Assembly (NCBI GenBank): GCA_027491235.1
Contig: JAIXWO010000017.1
Span: 1-37,039 of the forward strand
Reading direction: 5' to 3'
DNA: 37,039 bases
From: Sphingomonadales bacterium
GTDB taxonomy: Bacteria; Pseudomonadota; Alphaproteobacteria; Sphingomonadales; Sphingomonadaceae
The translations under genes were made by a program, and so were the position numbers. Numbering within the stretch: the stretch's first letter is position 1; the number at the start of each line of letters is the position of its first letter. This document shows positions 1 to 6,123 of this stretch, piece by piece. The notes beneath the pieces were generated by a model. It had not been told where the DNA came from. It did no database searches and worked only from the letters and a program-made list of their open reading frames with translations.

Positions 1-114
1 GCGGGTTTTCAGGGGATCTGTCGGATCGGCAGGGGTTTGCCGGGGGAGGAAGAAGCCGTCCGCTTTTGGGGGGGACGGAAAGTCGACAGGGGGTTGGCAG
101 GAATCAGTGAAGTG

Positions 115-297
115 TCAGATCGCGGGGTAATCTGTTGCTCGGTTGACCATTTCTTCTATCGAACGACACTGATCCAAAAGCTCAGTGAACTGCGGCTGGC
201 CCACCGGCAGCAGGCCGTCCTCAAGCATGGCAGCATAGTCTTCGGCTAATGCTGTAAGCGATGCCCCTTCAGGGATCAATTTGAGAAACTCGTTAAC
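115..297 (-). pseudogene. AbiEii-like nucleotidyltransferase toxin, C-terminal remnant
   Basis: The open frame downstream of the DUF6088 gene continues with a stretch (LTALAEDYAAMLEDGLL, then FTELLDQCRSIEEMVNR) that, from memory, resembles the C-terminal end of AbiEii/AbiGii nucleotidyltransferase toxins, which normally follow DUF6088 antitoxins. A full toxin is about 300 residues; only about 60 remain here and no start codon lies at the junction. The nucleotidyltransferase core (GS...D-x-D) is absent. I infer an internal deletion that removed the toxin and left its tail directly after the antitoxin stop. The alternative is a short unrelated reading frame, since an ATG further upstream at 363 would give an 82-aa ORF overlapping the antitoxin gene. 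Confidence 0.45.
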
Positions 298-871
298 TGA
301 CAATACGCGCCATCCAGCTGGGTAAAGCGCCACGAACTGCCTGAATCGCCTGCCATTCTTCATCTGGCAACTGCATTTGCAGGGTGCCGATTGCCGAGGA
401 AGCCCGATCTGGGCCTAACCATGCCAAGGCACGAATCGCCATGCCGGCAGGACGCTTGCCCAGAATCAGTTTCCAGCGGCTACCATGCTTGAGTTCTACG
501 GCTCTATTCCCCAGATGAAGCACTCGGGAAGGCCCGGAAGTCAGGAAGACTTCGCGTATCGGCATTTGGGTGGTCAGACCCAGCGCATTTGCCTCAGCTG
601 CACCACTGGCCACGATGACTTCACCGCTGCCGGCTTCGACGGCCGCAATGATTGCCTCTGTCGACGGCGGGCGTGGCCCAAACCGTCCATCCAATGGGAT
701 CGCGTAACTACCGCGCCCGATTCGCAAAAGTTTGCCCTCCCGGGCCATACGCGCCAGCGCCTGATCCACAGCGGCACGTGAAGCCAAATGCAGAAATTGT
801 TTAGGCGAAACCATCCCACCCTCGGGCAAGGCCTGGACGGCAGACAAAATTGATTCGGTGAGATGACTCAT
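293..871 (-). CDS. AbiEi-type antitoxin / DUF6088 family transcriptional regulator
   Basis: The 192-aa protein has an N-terminal winged-helix-like segment (about residues 15-60, with GGMVSPKQFLHLASRAAVDQ followed by LLRIGRGSYAIP) and a C-terminal part typical of DUF6088 proteins (VASGAAEANALGLTTQ, ending LPSWMARIVS). These are type IV antitoxins that autoregulate their operon. The start at 871 is chosen over an upstream in-frame start (955) because AAGGAG lies 8-9 bases before it and it begins at the usual family position. A 28-bp palindrome just upstream (887-914) is a likely operator. The partner toxin appears deleted (115-297). Family recognition is from memory of motifs; I am fairly sure of the family and less sure that it is still functional. 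Confidence 0.75.
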   Translation of the reverse strand: MSHLTESILSAVQALPEGGMVSPKQFLHLASRAAVDQALARMAREGKLLRIGRGSYAIPLDGRFGPRPPSTEAIIAAVEAGSGEVIVASGAAEANALGLTTQMPIREVFLTSGPSRVLHLGNRAVELKHGSRWKLILGKRPAGMAIRALAWLGPDRASSAIGTLQMQLPDEEWQAIQAVRGALPSWMARIVS

Positions 872-886
872 GGCAGCAACTCCTTT

Positions 887-914
887 TGTCAGAAGTTTAT
901 ATAAATTTCTGACA
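887..914 (-). promoter_or_regulatory. Palindromic operator/promoter of the DUF6088 gene
   Basis: TGTCAGAA at 887-894 and its exact reverse complement TTCTGACA at 907-914 flank an inner palindrome TTTATATAAA (896-905), with one mismatched pair between them. The whole site is 28 bp with 26 symmetric positions, and it lies 16-43 bases upstream of the ATG at 871. AbiEi-type antitoxins repress by binding inverted repeats in their own promoter, so this is a natural autorepression site. The AT-rich core could also hold the -10 element. Confidence 0.65.
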
Positions 915-996
915 TATGGCAAAGTTTTGGCGGTCAATTCAATGTCCCTGACCACCTTAATATTTTGACAAATTTGGTGGACTCAAGCGATGAAGT

Positions 997-1012
997 TAGC
1001 TAGAACTAGCTA
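997..1012. promoter_or_regulatory. Inverted repeat upstream of the antitoxin-toxin pair
   Basis: TAGCTAG (997-1003) and CTAGCTA (1006-1012) form a perfect 7-bp inverted repeat around two A bases, ending 27 bases before the ATG of the Phd/VapB gene. Type II antitoxins usually bind such palindromes with their toxin to repress the operon. A TTGACA (965-970) lies upstream, but I see no well-spaced -10 box. Confidence 0.45.
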
Positions 1013-1039
1013 GAAGTAATTCAATCTTCCGGGGCAGCG

Positions 1040-1279
1040 ATGGATCCGATCAATATTCATTCAGCGAAAACACAGTTGTCCAAACTCATCGAAGCGGCTG
1101 AACGCGGCGAGGAAGTCATCATTGCCCGAGCGGGCACACCGGTGGCGAAGCTAGTCACCCTGCAAAACCCGAAGCCGGTGCGCAAAGCAGGCAGCATGAA
1201 AGGCCGTTTCGAGGTACCAGACAGCTTTTTTGATCCACTCCCTGAGGACATCCTCGATGCCTTCGAGGGCAAAGTGTGA
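1040..1279 (+). CDS. Phd/YefM-family antitoxin (VapB-like)
   Basis: The 79-aa protein begins INIHSAKTQLSKLIEAAERGEEVIIARAGTPVAKL in short, the classic Phd/YefM fold: an N-terminal dimerisation and DNA-binding region that starts with a beta strand, then a helix (KTQLSKLIEAAERGE) and a beta hairpin (VIIARAGTPVAKLV). The C-terminal half (residues 47-79) is acidic, with PLPEDILDAFEG, as expected for the toxin-binding tail. The stop overlaps the GTG start of the following PIN toxin gene by 4 bases, so the two are translationally coupled. The inverted repeat at 997-1012 is a plausible autoregulatory operator. Confidence 0.9.
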   Translation: MDPINIHSAKTQLSKLIEAAERGEEVIIARAGTPVAKLVTLQNPKPVRKAGSMKGRFEVPDSFFDPLPEDILDAFEGKV

Positions 1280-1653
1280 ATTTTCTGCTGGATACGCCTA
1301 TTTACCTTTGGTGGCTGATTGATTCCCCTGCCCTGCCGAAACAAGCGCATCGGATGATCGAAGATGCCGATCAGGTCTTTGTGAGCGTGGTGTCGTTCTG
1401 GAAGGCCGGCATCAAATGGCGCGCCGGTAAATTGCCGGTGTCACCAGAGGTCATGGCCGAGGGCATGACCCAGAACGGTCTCATCACCTTGCCGGTGAAC
1501 CTCGCGCACACGCTGCAGTTAAGCCAGCTGCCCGATCATCATCGCGACCCGTTTGACCGCATGCTGGTCGCACAGGCGATGACGGAGCCGATGTTTTTGC
1601 TGACCTCGGATCGGGCGCTGGCGGATTATGGGGATTTGGTGCGTTTGGTTTAA
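1276..1653 (+). CDS. VapC-like PIN-domain toxin, probably catalytically impaired
   Basis: The 125-aa protein has the length and motifs of type II VapC ribonucleases: first acid in LLDT (Asp6), the segment VSVVSFWKAGIK (36-47), RDPFDRMLVAQA with Asp91 and Asp94, and LTSDRALADYG with Asp112. In this family the second motif normally reads W-E-I-x-I-K with a metal-binding Glu. Here that position is Lys43, encoded AAG at 1402-1404, one transition from GAG. The residue after DT, usually His, is Pro8. Loss of the Glu should weaken Mg2+ binding, so the toxin may be dead while the antitoxin persists. The start is GTG, overlapping the antitoxin stop. Confidence 0.88.
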   Translation: MNFLLDTPIYLWWLIDSPALPKQAHRMIEDADQVFVSVVSFWKAGIKWRAGKLPVSPEVMAEGMTQNGLITLPVNLAHTLQLSQLPDHHRDPFDRMLVAQAMTEPMFLLTSDRALADYGDLVRLV

Positions 1654-1727
1654 CCGGAGACGACAGCTAACGTGTGTATCGATTTCTCCTGCGCTAGCCG
1701 AGAACACAGCAGCGGATCAATTGGTAC

Positions 1728-3821
1728 CTAACTGATGTATTGCTTCAACAAATAAGCCACCATATCTTGCGAGATATTAGCCTGCGCTAGCATGGCCATC
1801 GCACCGTTCTGCCTTATTTGCGCAGAGGCCAGCGCGGTGGTCTCTGCGGCAAGATCGTAATCCATGATGTTGCCGTACGCGGTTGTAGCGGCTACCGTGG
1901 TTGTACCCACATAATCGCTTTGATAGCCAAGAACATTTTCCTGGGCCCCAACCAGAGCTTGATAAGAGGACACCATATCGATCGCGTCTGCCAGGACAGC
2001 TAAAGCATTGCTGCCACCCGTCTGGGTTGAAATATCAAGCTCCGATACGCGCGTGTCATCCGATGAACCACCATAGGTTCCGGCAACAAAACCCAGCGTT
2101 GTGAAATCGCTGTATCCCTCGGTACCAGCATCAACCGTAAACGTCGCGTCAGAGTACAGTTTTACTGTCGCGATATAGGTCGAAGCATTCGCCGCGGTAG
2201 TGGCTGCTATGCCAGAAATCCCGATCGCAGCTCCGTTGCCGGTATTCGTGGCAATCGAAATATTTCTGCCATCTGATGCGGTCAGAGTGACGCCGCTACC
2301 GTTGTTTGATGCGGTGACGCCCGTGCTGCCGGTGTAGGTATTCAAGAGTGTAACCACGCTACTAATGGTGGAGCTCGCCGTCAGGCCGGCAGTAATCGTT
2401 TTACCGTTCAGATAGATCGTGCTGACAGCAGCCGCCGAAAATCCCGTGCCCACGACGACATTCGGATTGGCTTCGGCAGTGACGCCCGTCAGCGATGTCT
2501 GGCGGTTGATCGCTGCGGCCATCGCGATTGCGCTGGATGCTTTCGTGGAGGAAGTCGCGGTCGCATCCGAAGCGGTGTCATCCGACGTAAACGTCGCCCC
2601 AATAGCGTAGCCGTTGATCGTCAGATCACCCCCAGAAAGCGCAGTAGGTGCTGAAGTGGAGGCTGCGCGCTTTTTTGTGGAGAATTGAGCGACGTTGCTG
2701 TCGTAGGTGCCTATGTCGAAACCTGCATTGGCGATCGTGCCGCCCACATTGCTGCTAATGACAATATCGGTCTGATCCAGACTTCTGAGGGTAAAGGTAC
2801 CTGCATAGGTGCCTGCAGCGCCCACGCCAGTGTTTGAAGCCGTCAGGTTCGCACCATCAAATGCCACAGTAATGTTACGACCATCATCGGCCGTCAATGT
2901 CACCCCAAGCGTGGAACTGTAGGTATCGGTCGCAGTAACTCCTGTCTGGCCGCTATTAAGATTGATTGCCGACACGACAGCGGCACGATTGGTCGCGTAA
3001 TCATTACTGGCGGCCAATGTGAGCGAAATCGCTGTCCCATTGATCGTCATCGTTCCTGCCGTACCCGTTCCGCTGGCGGTCATAGCGCTACCAGAAAGCG
3101 TTGTCTCACCCACATCTGCCTCTACATTGGTGTAACCAGTCATGAGATTGATTGCCGCCGCTTTTGCGATTGCGCTGCCCGAATTCGACGCAAAGGAGTA
3201 GCCGTCATAGGATGAAAGTGATGCGGCGATCGTGTAGCCATTGATCAGCAGATCCCCGGACGCCAATGCCGTGGTCGAACCACCCAGAGAGGTAAGCGCC
3301 AAAGGGCTTCCCGTGCCTAACGCTGAGGAAAGTACCGAGGAAAAATTCAAGGTTGTCGTATCACCTGAATTGATTCCGGTTTGTACTTTGATATAGGGCG
3401 TATCGCCGTTGAGCAGTGATGTACCGTTGTACTCTGCACTAGCTGCAATCGAGTCGATCTCATCCATGTACGTCTTAAGCAGCACCTGATTACTAGTCCG
3501 AGTCGCGGCGCTGGTGGTTCCACTGGCTGACGACGTCGCCAGTGTTTTCATGGTGGTCAGTACGGTCGCGATCTCCGACAGTGCCGAATCGGCAATTTGT
3601 ACCGCTGAAATGCCGGCATTGATGTTGTCGGTCGCCTTCGCATAGGAGGCGATCTGCGACTTCCATCGGTTGGCTATCCCCAGCCCTGCGGGATTATCTT
3701 TTGCACTGTTAATCGCCAGCGTCGTGCTGATGCGCTCGCTCGCTTGCGAATACGCCTTCGTTGCCGTCGAATAGGCATTCGAGGCAATCATGGCGTTGAT
3801 ATTGGTATTAAGAGACAACAT
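1728..3821 (-). CDS. Divergent flagellin paralogue with repeated surface modules
   Basis: The 697-aa protein carries a flagellin-type N-terminal domain (residues 1-about 150: LSLNTNINAMIASN, SAKDNPAGLGIANRW, NINAGISAVQIADSAL) and a C-terminal domain (MDYDLAAETTALASAQIRQ, AMLAQANISQDMVAYLL). Both ends depart from the usual LNRxxxxLSSG and SRIxDADYA patterns, so this is an alternative filament protein. The middle holds Flagellin_IN-like modules, two of them with GDL-INGY-I then SAIA-AAAIN (near 3110-3265 and 2450-2640). The middle is very rich in Ser, Thr, Ala and Gly, the usual O-glycosylation surface. I prefer the ATG at 3821 over 3830 because GGGGG lies 9 bases before it. No convincing sigma-28 promoter is visible upstream. 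Confidence 0.88.
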   Translation of the reverse strand: MLSLNTNINAMIASNAYSTATKAYSQASERISTTLAINSAKDNPAGLGIANRWKSQIASYAKATDNINAGISAVQIADSALSEIATVLTTMKTLATSSASGTTSAATRTSNQVLLKTYMDEIDSIAASAEYNGTSLLNGDTPYIKVQTGINSGDTTTLNFSSVLSSALGTGSPLALTSLGGSTTALASGDLLINGYTIAASLSSYDGYSFASNSGSAIAKAAAINLMTGYTNVEADVGETTLSGSAMTASGTGTAGTMTINGTAISLTLAASNDYATNRAAVVSAINLNSGQTGVTATDTYSSTLGVTLTADDGRNITVAFDGANLTASNTGVGAAGTYAGTFTLRSLDQTDIVISSNVGGTIANAGFDIGTYDSNVAQFSTKKRAASTSAPTALSGGDLTINGYAIGATFTSDDTASDATATSSTKASSAIAMAAAINRQTSLTGVTAEANPNVVVGTGFSAAAVSTIYLNGKTITAGLTASSTISSVVTLLNTYTGSTGVTASNNGSGVTLTASDGRNISIATNTGNGAAIGISGIAATTAANASTYIATVKLYSDATFTVDAGTEGYSDFTTLGFVAGTYGGSSDDTRVSELDISTQTGGSNALAVLADAIDMVSSYQALVGAQENVLGYQSDYVGTTTVAATTAYGNIMDYDLAAETTALASAQIRQNGAMAMLAQANISQDMVAYLLKQYIS

Positions 3822-3954
3822 AAGTGCCATCCCCCGAATTCACAAAAACCGCGTTGAGAAAACCACGGTCATCTGCCGCGCCAACCGAAGATAACGGAAG
3901 GAACCGATTGGCCAATGCCAATGCAGTTAGAGATGCTGCGTGCCTGATTTTCAT
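3808..3954 (-). CDS. Possible 48-aa signal-peptide-like small ORF overlapping the flagellin start
   Basis: An ATG at 3954 has a reasonable ribosome-binding site (GAGGA, 8 bases before) and opens a 48-codon frame. Its N-terminus looks like an export signal: basic MKIRH followed by a hydrophobic stretch and SSVGA-A as a possible cleavage site. The frame stops at 3808, just inside the flagellin gene that starts at 3821, so translation could be coupled. It resembles no protein I know. It may be a leader ORF, the stub of a truncated gene, or chance. Confidence 0.25.
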   Translation of the reverse strand: MKIRHAASLTALALANRFLPLSSVGAADDRGFLNAVFVNSGDGTYVVS

Positions 3955-4255
3955 GATGAAGATCCTCGCCATTGGCCAGATTTGGAGCGAGGTTAGCAAG
4001 AAAAAACAGCAACTCGAAAAACTTTAGCGAAAATTACATGTTTTACGGTCATTTACGCAAATTACGCTTGCAGACGCTAAAGTTTTCAAAACTTCGGTAA
4101 CGCTTGGGAAGGAATTTTCAAAATGCTACGGATGACCCACCAATAAACGCCTCGATGACGCAAAAATTTGGGATGCACCCTAAAGAAAAATGAATCGCGG
4201 CCGATTAGCCAAGATATGACTGCGTCAGGCGAAATGATTGGTGATGAATTAACCC
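3831..4255. other. Intergenic region between flagellin and a small plus-strand gene
   Basis: Apart from the possible 48-aa ORF (3808-3954), little can be supported here. AAACTTTA at 4019-4026 would be a perfect minus-strand sigma-28 -35 element, but the sequence at the proper spacing (4000-4007) is an A-run and not a GCCGATAA-like -10, so I do not call a promoter. A short palindrome AAGTTTT-c-AAAACTT lies at 4080-4094. Confidence 0.4.
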
Positions 4256-4477
4256 ATGCTCACGATTGAAAAACCCAGACCCGAGTTTGAGCTTGCGCTA
4301 CGCAGCAGATATCCCTTTGCCGACATGCTAGTGGGGGATAGCTTTTTAATAACGGATTATCGCAAGGCAGAGAGTGCCCGTATTTCAGCCATCCACTTCG
4401 CAAAGCGCCAGCAGGACGAGTGGAAATTCACGATGCGAAAAATGCGGGACGGCTGGCGCCTTTTCCGTATCGCTTAG
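4256..4477 (+). CDS. Small protein resembling phage/mobile-element hypothetical proteins
   Basis: The 73-aa product has RYPFADMLVGDSFLI, SARISAIHFAKRQ, EWKFTMRKMRDGWRLFRIA. From memory, the pattern (K/R)YPF-x-(E/D)M-x-VGDSF, then an Ala-rich helix, then KFTVR and W-R-(V/I) at the very end, recurs in short proteins of unknown function in phages and genomic islands. No catalytic motif is visible. The ribosome-binding site is weak. It stands alone, oriented opposite to the neighbouring flagellar genes and next to the 22-bp repeats, which fits a mobile-element origin. Function unknown. Confidence 0.55.
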   Translation: MLTIEKPRPEFELALRSRYPFADMLVGDSFLITDYRKAESARISAIHFAKRQQDEWKFTMRKMRDGWRLFRIA

Positions 4478-4839
4478 GGTAATACTGGTAGGTACTCTGA
4501 ACGAGGGCAAACTTCCCAGACTGGCGAGCTAGCATTCCGTAACTATCGGACTTTATTTCCGGAATTATCGGGCTTTGATTCCGAAATTTACGGCCCATGA
4601 TTCCGGGATTTACGGCACATGATTCCGGAATTTACGGTGCAATCCAGCCATGGGCGCCCGTTCTCTTATACCCAAGAGGAAGCGAACCGCGCCTTGCTGA
4701 AGTGCTGCAAGACACGCCCGTAGATAATGCCGCTCGGAGATCGGATTTGGGCGGTACCGCTTTCATCGCTTTGGGGGCAGTGACAGCATCGGTAGGCAAC
4801 ACTGTCAGATCGCCAAATATAGACTGATCTACCCGCGCC
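4478..4839. other. Intergenic region with tandem repeat, no supported gene
   Basis: This stretch separates the small plus-strand gene from the Sel1 gene. It contains the five-copy 22-bp repeat (4532-4641). The remainder has one plus-strand open frame (4597-4827) that begins inside the repeat, lacks a ribosome-binding site and shows no recognisable features, so I leave it out. Confidence 0.5.
4532..4641. repeat. 22-bp tandem repeat, five degenerate copies (possible IS21-type end)
   Basis: Five adjacent 22-base units start at 4532, 4554, 4576, 4598 and 4620. The last three share the form TGATTCCG-(G/A)-(G/A)-ATTTACGGC with minor changes; the first two are more diverged but in register. Arrays of similar 20-25 bp units with an ATTCCGG...CGGC core lie at the ends of IS21-family (istA/istB) elements, where the transposase binds. 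No istA or istB gene is present, so at most this is a solo end or relic. There are no unique spacers, so it is not a CRISPR array. Confidence 0.75.
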
Positions 4840-5541
4840 TCACTCCGGACAATCCTGATAAGCACTTCGCAAACAAAGTGCAGCCAGCTCCATGGCCTCA
4901 GATTTTTTTTCTTGTCCCAGACCCTTGCTGGCCTTATCTAGCAGCGCCGTGGCCTGAGGTTCGCCATTGAATCGAGCGATCTCAGCCCAAACCAACGCTT
5001 TGGCAGGTTCTTTGCGCCAGCCCTCGCCCGATAAATAGACAGACGCGGCCATGAGCTGTGCCGCTGGATGACCTTTGCGAGCGGATTTCAAATACCAGGA
5101 AAGCGCAACGGCGCCGTCTTTCTTCACGCCTAAACCTGAGCGATAGGATTCGCCCAACATGTACTCGGCCTCGGTATACCCAGCAGTCGCTGCAGAAGAA
5201 AACCACTTATACGCAACATCGTGATTGCGCGAGATGCCTCGACCGTGGTGATACAGGGTACCTAGGTTGTACTGCGCCTCCGGCAAGCCCGCTTCCGCCG
5301 CGCGGTTGTACCAGCTGTACGCATCCGAATAACTCTGCACGACGCCAAGTCCATGCTCGTATAAATAACCCAGATTGTTCTGTGCACGTGGGTCGCCCTT
5401 GCTGGCAGCTTTGCGCAATGCGCGCTCAGCCGTTGCATAGTGGCCGCGCTCAATAGCTTTCATTGCAACGCCGATATCTGCCTGTGCAGTACTGCAAACT
5501 AGCAGCACCAGCAAGGTAGATAATCTGGCGATCGCTCTCAT
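4840..5541 (-). CDS. Secreted Sel1-like repeat protein
   Basis: The 233-aa protein starts with a signal peptide (MRAIARLSTLLVLLVCSTAQA, cut near residue 21), so it should be periplasmic. It then carries about four to five Sel1-like repeats of about 36 residues with the motif A-x-x-x-LG-x-x-Y-x-x-G-x-G and AxxWYxxAA (for example AQNNLGYLYEHGLGV, AQYNLGTLYHHGRGI, AEYMLGESYRSGLGV). The C-terminus has three Cys or so near CLRSAYQDCPE. Sel1 repeats are protein-binding solenoids. The start overlaps the stop of the preceding gene (ATGA at 5538-5541), making it the last gene of a three-gene operon. The specific partner is unknown. Confidence 0.88.
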   Translation of the reverse strand: MRAIARLSTLLVLLVCSTAQADIGVAMKAIERGHYATAERALRKAASKGDPRAQNNLGYLYEHGLGVVQSYSDAYSWYNRAAEAGLPEAQYNLGTLYHHGRGISRNHDVAYKWFSSAATAGYTEAEYMLGESYRSGLGVKKDGAVALSWYLKSARKGHPAAQLMAASVYLSGEGWRKEPAKALVWAEIARFNGEPQATALLDKASKGLGQEKKSEAMELAALCLRSAYQDCPE

Positions 5542-5786
5542 GCGAGCTTGCGTACGGTCGTCGGTGTGGGAGATTCGCTGCAGCCAGTGGCGGCCGCAGG
5601 TTTGCGCATGAAACCCTGACAGCGAAGGCCGTCAGCGCGCAGTACTTCGATGGCCGGGAGAATGCGGCTTTTAAAGCCCATCAGTCGGCAGGAATACGGC
5701 ATCTTGGGATCCCAGCTCACGGCGAAGTGGCGACACTGCCAGCAGTTAGGCGCCTCTTCCTGTTCGGTGAGCTTCGGAGTATTCAT
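5538..5786 (-). CDS. Small conserved cysteine-motif protein, function unknown
   Basis: The 82-aa protein contains NCWQCRHFAVSWDPKMPYSC, then GFKSR and LRADGLRCQGF. The four Cys (CxxC, a third about 14 residues on and a fourth later) could bind a metal such as zinc or an iron-sulphur centre. I recognise the pattern as a short conserved proteobacterial family of unknown role. It overlaps both neighbours by 4 bases (ATGA), so it is translationally coupled in the operon 6022-4840. It has no signal peptide or membrane segment, so it is probably cytoplasmic. Confidence 0.75.
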   Translation of the reverse strand: MNTPKLTEQEEAPNCWQCRHFAVSWDPKMPYSCRLMGFKSRILPAIEVLRADGLRCQGFMRKPAAATGCSESPTPTTVRKLA

Positions 5787-6022
5787 TTCTTGTTACGTCG
5801 TTTGTTCTGATAGTCATTCCAGGCACGAAAAGTCACGGCCGCGAGAACCCCCGCCAACATCAAGACACCGAGCATCGCCTGAAAAAACTCACCCAGCGTC
5901 ATGTCGGGTGGTAGAAAGCGCTCGGGGTGCAGCACTACCGTTACCAGAAACAGCCCGATCGAAATCAGCAAAATACGAAGCAGCCGAAATACGATTCGGC
6001 TGCGCTTGTCATTGTTGTCCAT
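5783..6022 (-). CDS. Small two-helix membrane protein
   Basis: The 79-aa protein has two hydrophobic segments (about residues 14-32, LLRILLISIGLFLVTVV, and 46-64, FFQAMLGVLMLAGVLAAV) separated by a short polar loop with HPERFLPPD, and a very basic tail (NDYQNKRRNKK). It is probably an inner-membrane protein with the basic tail in the cytoplasm. GAGG lies 5 bases before the ATG. It is the first gene of the operon with the cysteine-motif and Sel1 genes, lying between two flagellin genes. I do not recognise the family. Confidence 0.7.
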   Translation of the reverse strand: MDNNDKRSRIVFRLLRILLISIGLFLVTVVLHPERFLPPDMTLGEFFQAMLGVLMLAGVLAAVTFRAWNDYQNKRRNKK

Positions 6023-6096
6023 ACCAGCCTCGGAGCGACCTACGCTACTGCCCGTATTTTGTCACAGGCTGAGAGGACACGCTGGCTGGATTTTTG

Positions 6097-6119
6097 GTCC
6101 GGCTAGCGTCACGCCGGAC
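6097..6119. other. GC-rich hairpin after the giant flagellin gene
   Basis: GTCCGGC (6097-6103) pairs with GCCGGAC (6113-6119) around a 9-base loop, immediately 3' of the giant flagellin stop. On the minus strand no T-run follows the stem, so it is not a standard intrinsic terminator. It may protect the mRNA 3' end or slow transcription. Confidence 0.4.
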
Positions 6120-6123
6120 GGGA

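Noticed and set aside
4000-4026. Possible sigma-28 promoter of the divergent flagellin
   Set aside because: A perfect TAAAGTTT is present on the minus strand, but the sequence at -10 spacing is GTTTTTTC, with no GCCGAT-like match.
4532-4641. Possible CRISPR array
   Set aside because: The 22-bp units are directly adjacent with no unique spacers, and no cas genes are nearby.
4597-4827. 76-aa plus-strand frame after the 22-bp repeats
   Set aside because: It starts within the repeat array, has no ribosome-binding site and no recognisable motif.
5058-6072. Plus-strand open frames of 132-140 aa opposite the Sel1 operon
   Set aside because: They lie antisense to three well-supported, overlapping genes, lack ribosome-binding sites and have compositions typical of frame shadows.
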